A DNA stretch of 64,000 bases from Lentinus brumalis (lineage: Eukaryota; Basidiomycota; Agaricomycetes; Polyporales; Polyporaceae): assembly GCA_001792895.1 (NCBI GenBank), contig MARA01000022.1:1-64000 (forward strand). Reading direction: 5' to 3'. The notes under the pieces are model-generated. The model was not told the DNA's origin, made no database searches, and worked only from the letters and a program-made list of their open reading frames with translations. Both the position numbers and the translations under genes were made by a program. Below are positions 1-12,848 of this stretch, piece by piece (within the stretch, counting starts at the first letter, position 1; each line of letters starts with the position of its first letter).

Positions 1-1256
1 TCGCAGTCGAGAGTGGTACAGGAATCCCACGTAAGAGCACACCACGACCACGCTTCTGTGTAGCACAAGAAATGATACGTGTCGTTTCTGTCGCTGCACG
101 CACAAACAGCGTTCTGTAATACATCGTACTTGCACGCCGTCACGACCTAATTGCTGGCCTGTCCGCGCAGCATTTCAACGCTGGTCACGCCGGTATCTAA
201 TCAAACGTTATGATCCAGTCTGCGCGGCGCGAGGCATTGCACTACACGAACCTTCGGCGTGCGTGACCTCCCATGCCGAGCAACGAGTGTGCAACTTGCC
301 TAGCCAAGCACGAGTGGCTGGATCCATTCCTCCAGTGAGACACGCAAGGCCCCAGAACGTGCAGACTTACCAGCGTACGTTCCATCCTCCCTCCCATCTC
401 CAACCACCCCAGACGGCACGCGTTCCTTGTACCAGCCAGCGGCTGGCATGCGTAACCGTCGCTTTCGGCTGGCGTGCTAGCGGCCACACCGCCGCTCTTG
501 CGCCCGACATTCGCAGCCTTGTTCGACCATCCAGACATAGCGTCGTAGTAGTTTTCAGAGGAGTGCGGTGGTGAAGAGCCAGACGCGTCGTGGTAACCGG
601 CTGAGTCGCCGGTGAAGCCCCGCCCGTCTTCATTGTGGGCGCCACACGCGGACGCCCATGCTCCTCGCACATGCGCGAGGTGCACGAAGACCTCCAGTGC
701 CACACCGCGACGACCCGCAAAACCCGTCTGAATCGCGTTTCGCGGCCCTTCTCGCTCCGCGACACCCGTCCGCAGGCGCGGCCTCGCCGACCAGCACCCC
801 CACTCCTTCATTCTCTCCACGAGCACCAAGAAGGACCGCGTCTCCCACCTGTCCAGGTCCTCACCTCGTCCCTGCCCTGCCAGAGCGCGAAGACGCGGCC
901 CAACACGCGTCTTGTGCTCTCTAGCGAAAGATCCACTCATACTCGCCACACGCGTGACAAGAGGGCGAGTGCCTGCCTACAGGTACGGAGGAAGGGAGGG
1001 CGGACGTAAGCGAAGATAGTGGGGTTCTAGATTCTGGATTTGCGGGGCAAGAGAGCAACAACAGCAGGGATGAGATCATGCAGATGAGAGAGATACGGGG
1101 CATAGACAGATATTTGCATAGCATACGAGATGACGCACATCCTCGGGGTTGGACCAGGCACAGCCGCGACACGAACCTGCGACTGACTGACGCGAAGCTG
1201 ACGAAGAATCGGAGTATGGGTGTGAGTTTATGTTATGCTGGAGAAGGTAGAGAGAA
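1..1256. other. no recognisable gene
   Basis: Both strands have open frames here, but none has a domain, a conserved-looking composition or a coherent exon series. The segment is downstream of the minus-strand gene ending at 1257. I see no repeat or RNA gene. Confidence 0.5.
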
Positions 1257-4200
1257 TCACGCTGCGGGAACCGCCACGCGCGCGGGAGTGGGTCGACCAC
1301 GAGGGCGCGGACGGTTGATCCTTAGCGTCTCAGAGGGGCTGCCGGTCCAAAGATCAGTTACATCTACACCCGAAAATCCGGAAAGAGTACTCACGTAGGG
1401 ATGATGGTCGAGTTCTCCTGGCAGTCCTGCGTGCTGGACTTCCCGACGCTGCGCTTTGACCAGAGCAGCCCCGCACGCCGTGTGCTCGATGTAACACGGG
1501 GACGGGCAGGGAGGCCCATCGCGTTCTTGCCCCGCTTGGAGGTGTCGATCTCAACCTGGAATGGCGAGAACGGCTTGATCTCTCCGAGCGTTGGCGGCGG
1601 AGTAGGCACGTTGGCGTTGGCAGTCCACACCTCACGAAGGCCAGAGGGCTCATGAACAGCAGACGCGAAGCGCTTGCTCGGGGTGTCACTGAAAACTTGG
1701 ATGGGAGATTCGCGCTGCTTCTCAGGGGACGTGATTCAGCGCATCGCCCTAAGAGGGTACGGCGACGCCCTTGGTGACGTGCGCGACCGGACGCGATGAG
1801 GACGAAGTTCTGACGGGAGAGGTCCGAAGGTCTTCTGTGAGTGCTCGAGCATTGCCTGCATGGCCACAGGCTCCCGTGGAGGTTGGAAGACTGCCGCAGG
1901 TCGTCAGCTATCAGAAGGTCGTTCGAAGGCATGACGCAACTCACCCTGCACGGCAACGACTGAGAATGGGGTGTCACTCCAGGCCTGCTTGCTTTCATCC
2001 ACGGTCACTTGCGCCTCATCCCGAAGAGCATAGTACCTGCGCAAAGTGGTTATACCGTGCTCGTCGTCCCATTCGCTATAGATCGAGTCCGTGTCACTCC
2101 CACGACGAAGGTCGACGCGTCGTTCTTTGCCGAACCCGATATTCGTTTCGTCAGACTTTGAGGTGTTGACGCGTGCGACGACGGCGAGCTTGAGAACACG
2201 GAGGCTTCCTCCTTTATAGTCTCATACACCGAGGACCGGGACATGCGCGCCTGATCAATGCGACGACGGTGACCAGTCCTCGTGCCCTAGCGCGCGAACG
2301 AGCTCTCGCGAGACCGCTCGTGGGATTGGTGGCATTCGTGAGTAGTGTACCGAGATGTCCAAGGTCAATGCTGGACTGTGAGCCGCCCGAGACTGATGAC
2401 CCATCGGAAGCCGAGAGCGGAGGGGTGTCCGTGCCAGAGGAGGAAGATGTGCAAGTACTGGATCGCGAGCGTCCCGCGGGCGAGGGTCGGGAAAAGATAG
2501 AGTGCTCACGCACTAGCACAACGTTAGCATGGGATTGAATGACCAAGGGGAAGACTCACAAGAAGCAAGTAGATCTTCTCCTTGTGCCATGAGCGCACCC
2601 TCCTCCAAGCTCTGACGCTCGAGCAAACCCTGGCGCGCCTTAATCATGCGCTCGCTACCAAATTGCATGGAAGACGTCGACGCAATGGACGGTTGTGCCA
2701 GGAGACGAGGTTCCTTGGGCGACTCCTTGAGGGGCGGGTCCGCATCGAACTGCAGGACGCGCCCCGGGTGTGCGGCGTGCCTGTTCCTCTCCATGCGCGC
2801 ACACGGCGATGCTTCGACGAGGGAGCTGATGGAACGCCTACGAACATGGCCGCCCCGAGCATCTGTGGGTTGAACACATCAGCGTCGCTTCATTAGGCTG
2901 GAACATTGGACACGTACAGTGATCATGGTATCATCCTCCTTGACTGGGCTGTGGACGCTCATCTCGCTCATCATAGACACAGGTCGGAACTGGCGTCTAG
3001 ACATGTTCCGTCCGTACTGAGCGTACGAGGGATCGAGGCCAAACACAGACTCTGATGATACGGACGTTCTCTTGCCAGTCTTGTCAAAGATCGAGTCGTC
3101 CACAACCGAAGTATACCTGCCAGTGTTGTCCATGATCGAGTCCCATGACGTGCGGTTGACTTCCTCAGGCTCGCTATAGCTGCTCTCGGGCGACCCGGAG
3201 ATCGCGCTGAGCGGAGCACCATGCGCGTTGTCGAACATCTTGTCGCCCAAACCCGGCCGGGCCATGGGTCGCTCCGAGTAGTCGCTCATGATCGACTCCA
3301 CAGAGAAGTCGCGGTTATGCCGCGGCATGGCGGACCGTCCACCTCCAGCACCGTGCATCGCGTACGACAACCCGACAGAGCTTGCGCTGGTGTTTGAATC
3401 GTTGCGGCGGTGGGCATGAGCGCCGAAGCTGCGGTTGTACAAACTGACCGGTGGTGCATTGGACGCGACAGACATCGCAGAGGGTCCACGGCGGTGTCCA
3501 CGACGGTAGGGGTGCATCTGGAAGTAGAGCTCGAAGCGTCGCTGTCCACACGCTTACGCGGTTTGTTGCGATTGATGAACGAGAAGGTGTCGTCGACCGA
3601 CATGGACATGGACATTGACATGTCGTCCATCGAGGGGGGGCGGCTGGGGCCATCCTGGTAGCCAAAGGGATCCTGGGCACCAGAGTCGACGGTTGCACCG
3701 TATGAGGAGACCGTGGCCGGAACACAGCGTCCTTTGGAGGGTAGAACGCGGGGCGGTTGGGACCGATTTCGTCTTGTGTCGTAACTTCTCTCGGTTCCAA
3801 TCATCGCATACTCACCATACACCCACCTCACTTCCCGCCGCGCTCAGTAAACTCGCACATAACCCAGCAGACAGGCCAAGTAGTGGAGATGTACATAATC
3901 CTACGTTTCCCTTCAGAACTGTGGCAGCGTCCCCAGATCCTCCAAAGGCACCGGGGCGTGCAGGTCTGCCGGGTCCTCCCACTCCATATGCCGCATGACC
4001 ACGAAGTCCGAGAGCTCGATGCCGTAACGTTTGCGAAGCTGCCGTTTCACCCTAGCCATCATCAGCCATGCGTCCATTACAAGTAAGCTGGATGTCTTAC
4101 TCCTTCTGTCGGCGGTACGACATCTTCCTGTCCATCGGACGATTGAGCTGCACATGCGTCAGCAATGTCTCGAGCAGACAGCTTCATACTCACAGGGTTG

Positions 4201-4669
4201 TACTCCAGCACCTTATTAGCATATCGTCCTTGTCGCGGTCGCAGTGCGCCCGGAAGCGTGTCGTGCGGACGAAACTTCATGGCTACCATCACCTATACAG
4301 AATTACTCCAACGTCCAGGCCCTTAAATCCCCCCACTCACCTCCACAAATTCGCCGTAGGTGAACCTTATCCTGTCCGTGTTATTGCTCGCAAAGATCGA
4401 GGACGCGATCTGCGTACGAGTGGTCAGTTCCGCGTCGTTGCAATTGACATATCGCACGACTCACCCACCACTGCGCCCCCGTGACGTTGCAGGACCAGTA
4501 GCCCATTCTCGATGTCGACCTTGCAGGGGCGAGGCGGGCGCACAGACGTGTCGGTACGAGTAACAGCGATTTCCCGTGCGCGCGACGGCCGCCCAGCGGC
4601 CTGCGTGTCCGAGAAACTCGGAAAGCCAAAGTCGCGTGGAGTGGCTGTGCTACGTGCCTTAGGCACCAT
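1257..4669 (-). CDS. conserved serine-rich agaricomycete protein, function unknown
   Basis: This is a multi-exon gene read leftward. Recognisable coding segments run from about 4669 (an exon containing NGLLVLQRHGG) through 3913-4100 (RYGIELSDFVVMRHMEWEDP), 3517-3800 (repeated MSMS, then SFINRNKPRKR), 2879-3517 (Ser/Asp-rich, with related phrases WDSIMDNTGRYTS, DDSIFDKTGKRTS and SSESVFG), 2214-2800 (ARQGLLERQSLE, SQSSIDLGHLGTLL), 2050-2244 and 1391-1630 (TPFSPF-like text, GLPARPRVTSS). A final short exon at 1257-1338 encodes RINRPRPRGRPTPAR and a stop. The donor near 1394 is GTGAGT and the acceptor AG is at 1339-1340. No catalytic domain is visible; the low-complexity Ser-rich body suggests a regulated, phosphorylated scaffold, but that is inference. 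The start at 4669 is uncertain. At ~3515-3530 the frame slips by one base. The text resembles uncharacterised mushroom proteins I remember, but this was not checked by search. Confidence 0.6.
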
Positions 4670-5134
4670 CTCGCGTGGTGTGGCTGTGCCTCACCTCTGC
4701 TGCTACCCTGGCACTCCGGTGCTATCGCAAAGCCATTAATGTACGACATTTATTCATCGCCCCACGTACGCTTTCCCCTTCGGACGTTTCGGCACGCTTC
4801 GGGCTGGCGTTCTCGCAGGGCCCCACTCTTTACTACCTGTATTCTGCTCAACCACCGTATATTCACGCTCCGTTGACATAGTGCGTATTCCCCGGTGCCG
4901 CGCGCGCCCTCTTGCCGCAGTCCTTGTATTGTTCACGCATCCATTGCGACCTCAAACCTGAACCCAGAGCCACGCCGCCGAGCTATGCGCGTGTCAGTAC
5001 GCGTCCCCGAGAATCCGGTGTCAGTACTTACATTCTCTGTTCATGAGCCAGCTATTCATCCTGGGTGTCTGCGCCCTTCGTGTTCGAGGGCCCCGCGTCT
5101 GCGTGGCCTCCACGCGTGGACCTGGCAATACGAA
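4670..5134. other. intergenic, nothing seen
   Basis: This is the gap between two minus-strand genes. It should include the promoter of the gene ending at 1257 and the 3' region of the zinc-cluster gene. No element was recognised. Confidence 0.4.
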
Positions 5135-6017
5135 TTAGCACAACCCGCGCAATGCATCCGTATGCTCACGTTTGCGCTCGCTGAGCGGCATCTCGTCTTC
5201 GGAACTCGACGCTGCCCCAAGCTCATGCTTCTCCACCCTCTTCCCCTTGCCTTCGACCAGTCCCGCCAGCAGCGTCTTGATGGTGTCGAGCTCCGCATCC
5301 ATAGCGTCGATGCTCTTCTTCGTCCGCCCCAGCTTCGCCCTAGTCGAGGTGACTTTCTTCTTGATCAAGCCCACCTTCGCCGCAAAGGTCTCGTCCTTCG
5401 ATTCCTGGGATGCGTCCTCGTCCTCACCGTCATCATCATCGGCCAATTGGTCCACCTGCTCGTCGTCGTCATCAACCCCGTCCTCATTCGATGACGCAGC
5501 TCTCTCACCGTCCTCCTCCTCTTCCCCCCCTTCTTCTCCTGCCACCCCCTTCTCCTCCTTGAGGGGCACGCCCTCGCGCATAGCCGCGGGCTGCATGTTT
5601 CGATCACCCCATACCGCGCCCTCCGGGATGATAGTCAAACCCTCGCTCTTCGCGACGGTATACGACTCCGCGTTCAACTTCGCCGGATGGCCTCGCTTGG
5701 TCATATCTGCGACGAGATTAGCAGACCGTTGGGCGACCGGGACATGACTCACAGGTTTGGCGATCACAGTCGCGGCCCCAAAGGCACCCGTAACAGCTGA
5801 GGCGGCTGAGATTCGTGGCCTGGCAGATGATACCCTTCTTCTTGCATGGTTTGCATACTATCTTTTGCGACTTTGCCAGGTCGCGGAAGAACTTGGGAGT
5901 CGCCCCAGAGGGACGCAACATAGCCGGCACGACCGATATCTTCACGCCTTGCCTCTCCGCGCGGCGCAAATTGGCTTCCAGGGCGGCCTGATACGTCTTC
6001 GGGGGCGGGATGCTCAT
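5135..6017 (-). CDS. Zn2Cys6-like zinc-cluster protein, left copy
   Basis: There are two exons, 6017-5753 and 5706-5135, with a 46-bp intron (donor GTGAGT, acceptor CAG). The start MSIPPPKTYQ is followed by a basic helix-like stretch and a six-cysteine cluster spaced C-x2-C-x6-C-x9-C-x2-C-x5-C. That is close to the fungal Zn(II)2Cys6 binuclear cluster, although the last loop is one residue short of the usual minimum. Exon 2 encodes a very acidic tract and then a Lys-rich segment with coiled-coil character. A diverged copy lies in opposite orientation at 25015-25939. Its first exon is also exactly 265 bp and ends in the same phase. DNA binding is inferred from the cluster only. The usual 'middle homology' domain of large Zn2Cys6 activators is absent, so this is a small protein (~278 aa). 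It lies beside a dioxygenase and a transposase gene on the same strand. Confidence 0.7.
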
Positions 6018-6059
6018 GGTTGTTCGTGAGGGTGCTAGGCGGTGATGGGCTCGTCAGCG

Positions 6060-6450
6060 TTGCAAGTCTCAGCTTATATGTTCGACACCAACGCTTGCGC
6101 GGCCCTCACACGCCTCGCGTTGCCGCAGCTCTCCGCCGTGCTTCTCTTTGCGCCCATGTCATGCCTGTGTACTAATTAGTACGGATCACGGTCAGAAGAC
6201 ACAGCCTATGTGTTCAACACCAACGCTTGCGCGGCCCTCGCACGCCTCGCGATGCCGAAGCTCTCCGCAGTGGTTCTGTTTGCGTGCATGTCATGCCTGT
6301 GTATCAAGTGGCCCTCACGGTAGGAGAACTCAGCTTAGATGTTCGACACCCAGGCTTGCGCGGCCCTCACACGCCTCGCGGGCTCCCACCTCGCCGCCGT
6401 GCTTCTCTTTGCGTGCACGTCATGCCTGTGTACCAATTAGTACAATTTCA
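6060..6450. repeat. three tandem ~130-bp units
   Basis: Three imperfect copies start near 6070, 6202 and 6331 (periods 132 and 129). Shared words include GCTTGCGCGGCCCTC, ACGCCTCGCG and GTCATGCCTGTGTA. Copies 1 and 3 end in near-palindromes, GTACTAATTAGTAC and GTACCAATTAGTAC; copy 2 does not. The array lies upstream of the zinc-cluster gene start (6017, minus) and downstream of the dioxygenase gene, so it could act as a promoter array or an element boundary. Confidence 0.8.
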
Positions 6451-6646
6451 AATGTGACATCCCGAACACTGACCTTCCAAGCAGGCCGGTGGTCCTGAAC
6501 CCTGCCGTTGTCGCGGTGCGAGTGAGTCGGTACGTCGCCGTGTGCGGCAAGGTATCTGTCAGGCTCGTTCAGCGTAGTACATACTTTTACTTCGTAGATA
6601 GCGTCATAGTATTCGCTCGACACCTGGTGTCAACCTCATCCATTCC

Positions 6647-8430
6647 TCACGGGCGTTGGACCCCCGCGCACCACTGGCGCAAGAGTCGCAGTCCCCGCTG
6701 CCACCGCGTTTCGCCCGATTCCAGCTCCTGGCCATTCTGCGCGAACTTCGCTTGAGTCGTCATGCCACATCGCACCCAGCTGAACAAATGGCCCGCCGAG
6801 TACTGTGTGATCGACATTCGAGTCTCCTCCGGGCCAATGTCGACGTTCGAATGAACGAGGATTGCGGAAGGGATCAGGTATGTTGATCGAGGTGGGACCT
6901 GGATGACGAGGCCGACGTCCCAAAGGATCACATGTCCGCCGCGCTCGTGGTCGAAGTTTCCCAGGACGGTGACCGCGCACATTCCACACAGGTGATTAGC
7001 CTGGTCGAGATGCGGATATGTTACCACGCGCGGACCGAGGTTGAAAGTGACACCTGCGAAGGCGTTGTGCGTGCAGTTCCGCCTCAGCTCTGGTTGCGAC
7101 TCGCAGATCGCATTGAGATTGACCATGTACTCGGAGAACACGGCCGGCACGTATGTCTTCAGGTATCCTGTAGCCATCTTCATTAGCACTTCGTTCTACA
7201 CGGACGCACTGCGCCCGCGCTCACCACTTTGCGCGTTTGCAATGCGACGGATTGACTGAGATTGCCACAGTCGTGCCAACGCTCTGCGCTCGCGTCTATT
7301 CCTGGGCTTGATGTTCATAGGACGCTGTATAATCATCAGTCCCAGCCCGCCGTCCTTTCGTGCAAGCCTGACATACCGGCTGTCCGCCGCCTCTCGATAT
7401 CCCCGAAGACAGCGTGCTATACCCTCCACGACGATGCTCCTCCCTTCCGTTCATCCCGCAATAATTCCGGGCTTTCACGAGGTGGTCAGCCGCGTTCTCG
7501 TATACTTTGTACAGTGTCGCATCGGAGGACGCTCCCACGAGCACCATGAGGATCGTGCCCTTCTTGTCCACGATGTAGTGGTTCGACCTGCACATGGCCG
7601 CAGTCAGGTAGGCTCCCTGGACCCGTGAATCGTGTACGGGGCGCATACCTCCCTCCCCACCGTAACACGGGCAACTTCTTCACGATTTGCTCGAACGGCA
7701 CGCTTGCCTGGTCTTCCATGGTTTGAGGGCGCACTTTACCTGTGAACCCGGCCCCAGCATATCTCGCTTGGCCTCCGTCTATATCGAAGTCCGTCTGGAT
7801 CACCGTGGTCTCCGAGGCATGCTTCATTGCGCGGCGTTTCGGCGGGAAGTCACAAGCGGCCTCGCCGACGTGCGTGCGCGGCGAGCCCAATGTCGATTGC
7901 TTGTCCTGGCGGCCCTTGCGCCGCTTCGCTTTCGTGCGATCGACGCGTTTCTGCGCAGCTGGATCGCGCTCTTTGCGCTCGACTTGTGGTATAGCGTGCA
8001 TCGAGTCCCAACTCGCCACGGACGCCGTATCGCTCACGAGTGACTGTGCATCGGGCCACGCGCCGCTGCCGACGGGCTCCTCGTCATCCAAAGCTACCCC
8101 GGCCTCCTGCTCGTCGTGCGCCTCTCTCGCCAAAGACTCTATATCGACCTCCACATTGAGCGCGATGACCTCGTTGCCCTCCAGGCGGATGCACGCAGTT
8201 CCGCTGGTCGGATCCACCTCGGACGCGGGGCACATCTGCGGGAACAACTCCGCTGCGTCCGTACCATCGGGGAGAACAATGACGTCCTCCATGCCGTAAG
8301 GCGAGTACTCCTTCCCGTCTCGCAGGATGCGCTGCGAAGATTTCAACACACCAACCCCGCTATCATTAACCTGCAGGCATACCTGTCTCACTCTGATCTT
8401 CGAGCGGAAGTCGCGTAGCAGATTCCGCAT
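6647..8430 (-). CDS. TET/JBP-like 2-oxoglutarate/Fe(II) dioxygenase
   Basis: The C-terminal exon (7177-6647) has a double-stranded beta-helix signature. It contains FNLGPRVVTYPHLDQAN with an HxD iron motif (codons at 7004-7012), then LGNFDHERGGHVILWDVGL, IPSAILVHSN with the distal iron histidine (codon at 6851-6853), and EETRMSITQYS with the arginine expected to bind 2-oxoglutarate. This layout matches the fungal TET/JBP family, whose characterised animal and kinetoplastid relatives hydroxylate 5-methylcytosine or thymine in DNA. The N-terminal part (8430 to ~7650) is charged and Lys-rich. The middle part (7646-7230) includes CRSNHYIVDKKGTILMVLV and RPMNIKPRNRRERRALARL. The intron at 7178-7225 has GTGAGC and AG ends. 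The frame shifts twice by one base (near 7640, in a run of C, and near 7430), so the ORF is broken as assembled. The gene follows a KDZ transposase gene on the same strand; this pairing is documented for basidiomycetes (Iyer and colleagues). The start at 8430 is tentative. Confidence 0.78.
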
Positions 8431-8969
8431 CCCCTGTCGTACGCCAGCTCATTGTCAGCGCCATATTTGTTCGGGCACAAGTAGGGTCCGCGCGTCCAGA
8501 GACCAGACGTCGATCTCGACAGACCGCGGCCCATGTTACTCACCATCGTACACTGGCGATCGTCTCACAAGAGAGCAACGTGGCGGGTGCGGTGGGTTGG
8601 ACCTCCTCACCACTCGCCTCTTTAAGTCGTCTGCCCTTAAAGTCCGCGGCGCATGGAGGTGGGGCTTCTGTCGCCATCTCGTGCTAACTATCCCACACGT
8701 CATATCAGAACATTCCTCCCCGCCGCCAACCCGACTTCCCAGCCGCTCCGCCGCACGCTACCCCCTTTTGAGACACTTCGATGTCGCAACCCCCCTACCA
8801 ACAGCGCAAACTAATCCTTCCGGGGAACCGGCATCCCTATTCCCTGCTGACAGGGTCAGAGTCCATTCAACCAGATTCGCGACGTTCTCACCTCGTGAAT
8901 CCGACTGGGGAACTTCAACTCGGCCTTCCGGAACAGACGTTCATACCTATGCGCTTGCCTGAGAGGGGG

Positions 8970-11900
8970 TCAGGATGTTCCGAGGAAGGCGCGTGGATGT
9001 CGCATACCTGCGTGCGTACGACGCCGCTCCCAGGTTCCTGCGGCGTCCAAGGTGGTCGCACGTGTGACCCAAAAATCCCTGCTGTCTTGGAAAGACATCC
9101 AACATCGCAACATTTCCTCCAAGCGGATCCACGCCTCCTCGGTATTTCTGCGTGCGAGCGCGCTGTGTTGGAACCAATGCGGTCTCATCGCTGCAAAAAC
9201 GGTGAGTGTGGCCTACGTGCCCAAGCGTAATCGCTTACCTTTCTCGAGGAATGTTCGAACTTCGCCCGGGGCCACCTTGCCAACGAAGCTGAAGTCACCC
9301 CAGATCCATGAAGGCATCCGTCGACTGTCCCCCTGCACATTCTCGCTGGTAAACAGCTTGAAAGCGACCGCATCTTCGTCACGCAGGGGCCGGAAGATCT
9401 TATGATTCTCCGGCATCCCAAGGACGCGTAAGGTGTGCCTGAGCTTACGGTATTCGTACTTTGCACCCGTGATCACTTCCTTCTTCTCGTCAAGACGTCG
9501 ATCCATCGGGGCGTTGTGGTTCTGGCCGGACCGTTCTTCCTTGCGAAATTTGAGGGCGACGTGAGTGGACAGGTGGATCCTCAGTTCGTTCAGGGCCTCA
9601 GCAGCCTGGCCTTGTCTTAGGCTGCGCTCCGTTTCGACGAGCTTCTTCATGAGATGATGCTGCCGTACCTTGCTGTGGTACATCGACGGCAACGTGGCCG
9701 CTGGCACAGACAGCTCATCCAGCATGGCGTCGAAAGCCTTTGCGCTTTCGTCTGTGCTTTCCGTTTCGCAGAGGGACCTGCTCCGGGCGCTTTGGGTGCA
9801 TCTTCGAGGCCAAGGCTTCGATCGTCCTTGATATCTCGCTTGGGGAACGTGCTGGGAAGCAAGGCATATCTCTCCTTCGCCGCCTTCACCGCCGTCGCAT
9901 CCTGTCCGGCTGCCACAATGGCCTCCCCGAGTTGCGCCGCCATCATGCGGTCGTCTGCGATGCATGCTTGGGTCACCTCGTGGACAATCGGCGACACGCA
10001 GACCGCGAAGTCCTGCTCGCACGACAGAACGTCTCGGCGATAGGCTTCCAACTTCGCGGCGATTGCACTACGTTCCTTCTCGTCCCTTCGGCAGCTCGAA
10101 TCTTCTTGACCAGGTCCAATCTGTGCGCCCGGTTCAGTACGCACACACCGAACACCAAGGCCGGTGTCTCACCTGTTCCGCTCCAAGTTAAGCGCGGCCT
10201 GAATGGCGTCGATGACTGCGATGCCCAGGCGATCACCTTCCTCGGTGCGCTCTTGGCGCAGATGTTCGCAGATCGCGTCGGTCGTCAGAACTGCGTCGTT
10301 GTCAGCGACCATCGCACAAGGAGGGCGAAATATTCACCAGCATCCTCAGCGATTTCGAAAGGATTGTCCATGTGCGCGTGGTTGTCGATGTTCGTCACCT
10401 CGCTCTCCCACTTATCGTGCGCCGCCCGCCATTCAACTACGGTCTCCTCCCCGAAGTTCTCGCCAGCGTGGCTTCAAGCGTGTGCAAGTATTCGTCCGCG
10501 GCTATCATCGCCCCCTCAGCTTCCTCCCACTTCTCGGGCAGCTCGTCCACTGTGGCTCGATGTTGGGGTGAGTGGCCGTTGTCACCATGGTCCGGGGCGA
10601 CTCACCTAGGCGATGGATGCGCTGTACGTTGCGGTGGCTGTACAGGTAGCAGATGTATTCGTGACGATGTCCACACGACATCTCCTTTGTACAGCGCGAA
10701 TGCGGCTCGGTGATGCCCCAGTGGCCCTCGCATTGCTCCCCCACCATCTTGCCCACACCCGGTATGTGATGCAAGGAGAAAAAGCATCGACACTTGCGAA
10801 TGTGCATCGGCGCATGATAGTTCCCGACACCGCCCACAATCTTCGGAAGGTCCGCAGATTCGATCGATTTGAGACTCTCGAGCTTCGTCGGTGTGAACTC
10901 CAGTTCGAGGCGTCGTCGGAACTTCTTCATGTACTGGCAGTATATGTCGTAGGTATCGACAATCATGTGTAGGGCGCGATATCGTTGCAGCGCTGACACG
11001 AGCAAGAAGTCCACGTACAGGTACCTTGCAGGGTTTTTAGTGCGCGCCGCGTGCATGACAGTACGCTTACGACGCACCGTTCGCCATGATGAAGGTCGAG
11101 GACCCCGCCAGGTAGCACGATCATGTGGCGACAGCACGGCCATGATTCCTGACACAGGCCCTTTGTATTTGCCAGACCCGATCGCGGCGAATTGGTTGCA
11201 CGTAGAGGACTACGGCCTATTCAGCAATCGCTCACCCGCGTAACCGAGCTGTCTCACCTCGTGCTCCGGATGTTCGGTGGTTTCCAAAAACACTTCGAAT
11301 CGTCTTCGTGGGCGTAATACGACGCCCCCTTGGTCATGGCAGGATCTTTCGGGTCCGTGTGCTTATTCGTCATTGAGTAGTGGAAATTGCCGTCCTGTGT
11401 GATCTGGGCCGCATCGACATATCTGAGGCACACATCAGTATTGCGAATTGTCGAGCATCCCAGCACTCACTCATACTTCGGATCTCGGGTCTCCCAACCC
11501 GGCCGCATGTTGTGATCTGGCTGGGGACAAGCAGGGCACAACACTACCAAGCTTGCAGGCGGCAATTCGTCGGCAGGGTCCACCCCACCCCAGCGACACG
11601 CACGTACGAACGAGTACTGGCGTACACATATGCCGAATTCGCGATAGCGGTCCTGGTGAGGCTTCGCGATCAGATTCGTCATGGCACGCAGCTTGCGCGG
11701 GCTTACCTTCAAGTCTGCCGCACCGACGTTATCGGTAGAACGCTTCAGATGAGCAATGTAGTCGTTTGCGTTGACTTGAGCGTTCATGCTTAGGCTGTGG
11801 AACGTGCGCAACGCGGACATGGTCGTCGCCGACTGAGGATTCGTCCATGACGCCGGCCACAGCCCGGCCTCTATGAGTTGATCAGGTATCTTGCCGGCCG

Positions 11901-12848
11901 TTGAGCACTGGCAGTAGACGACGTGGATGTCGAAGATGCCGTGATCGTGAACGACGTTGAGGTCCCGCGCCAGGGAGAACGCGTTCTTGCAACGGCGGCC
12001 TTGATGTCCCAGACGAAGTTCGTATCCGAGGTCCGTGAGCGTGCACTTCCTCCAGAACATTTTGGACCTGTCCCACTCTTGGATGCGATCGAAGGGCCGC
12101 TCTAGATGTGCGGTGATGATGCAGGCGACACAACGTGGCGGGGCTATGTGGCAGTCCACGCAACGGAAAAGCGTGGCATGCTTGTGTCTGGCCTTGGGGT
12201 CACAGCCGCAGCTCGTGCACTTGTTCAGATCCGGAGGAGCGTCGCGGTCGTCCAAGATGTTGCGCGCGCGCAGCGCGTGACCTTTCTGCAAGAATATCTT
12301 GCATCGTTCCGAAGGCTGTTTCACATGTTTAGTGTGCCGCTTCAAAGTGCTTGAGGGGAACGTACCAAGTGTGTCTCGGGACGCACTCCATCTCGAACAT
12401 CCGGTTCCTCTTCATCTGACGAGACGTAGTCCTCCCCGTCCTCCACATCCGACTCGGGATCGGTTCGCTTGGACGTCACGGGCGCGGGCATTGAGAAATC
12501 GAAGGTTCGCTCGAGGGCCCCTTTGCTGGGAGTTCGGGGAAGTCTCGCTGGCACTCGCGGGCTGGCTTCCGGCAGAGCTGGCTCTCCTGCGTTTCCGATT
12601 GGAAGCCCGGGCGGAGCAGGGGTGTTAGAGGTGTCCGCTGTGCATGGGGAGGTTGGCAGGGCAGCCGTAGGGTGGAGGCGTCTGAGAATGCTCGGAGTCT
12701 TGGTAGGTGATGGAGGCACGACTGGACGGGCAGGGGAGGTGCGCTCCATGCGGACTTTCTTGCGAGGGGTTTTCGGAGGGCGTGGCTCCGCCGAGCCAAA
12801 CTTTTTCATGGACGTTGCGAGCTTCTTGAGTATACTCTGGGCCGCCAT
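8970..12848 (-). CDS. KDZ-superfamily transposase with CxC2-type cysteine cluster
   Basis: Exon 1 (12848-12366) is Pro/Ser-rich with basic patches. Exon 2 (12315-11471) carries the cysteine cluster: CTSCGCDPKARHKH, FRCVDCHIAPPRCVACI, then the partner strand DIHVVYCQCS and LCPACPQPDHN. Exon 3 (11422-11258) has DGNFHYS, fitting the first catalytic aspartate. A later exon (~11210-10606) has VDFLLVSALQ, YDIYCQY (second aspartate), NYHAPMH and GEQCEGHWG (catalytic glutamate), the DDE-type KDZ core. The helical C-terminal region follows, with VVEWRAAHDKWESEV near 10450, MPSWIWGDFSF near 9300 and a last exon 9188-8970 containing WIRLEEMLRCW. Introns are ~50 bp with GTACGT or GTGAGT donors. The frame breaks by single bases in the 10.5-9.9 kb part. 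Role: cut-and-paste transposition of a DNA element. All motifs are present, so this may be an active copy. I found no terminal inverted repeats by eye. Confidence 0.8.
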
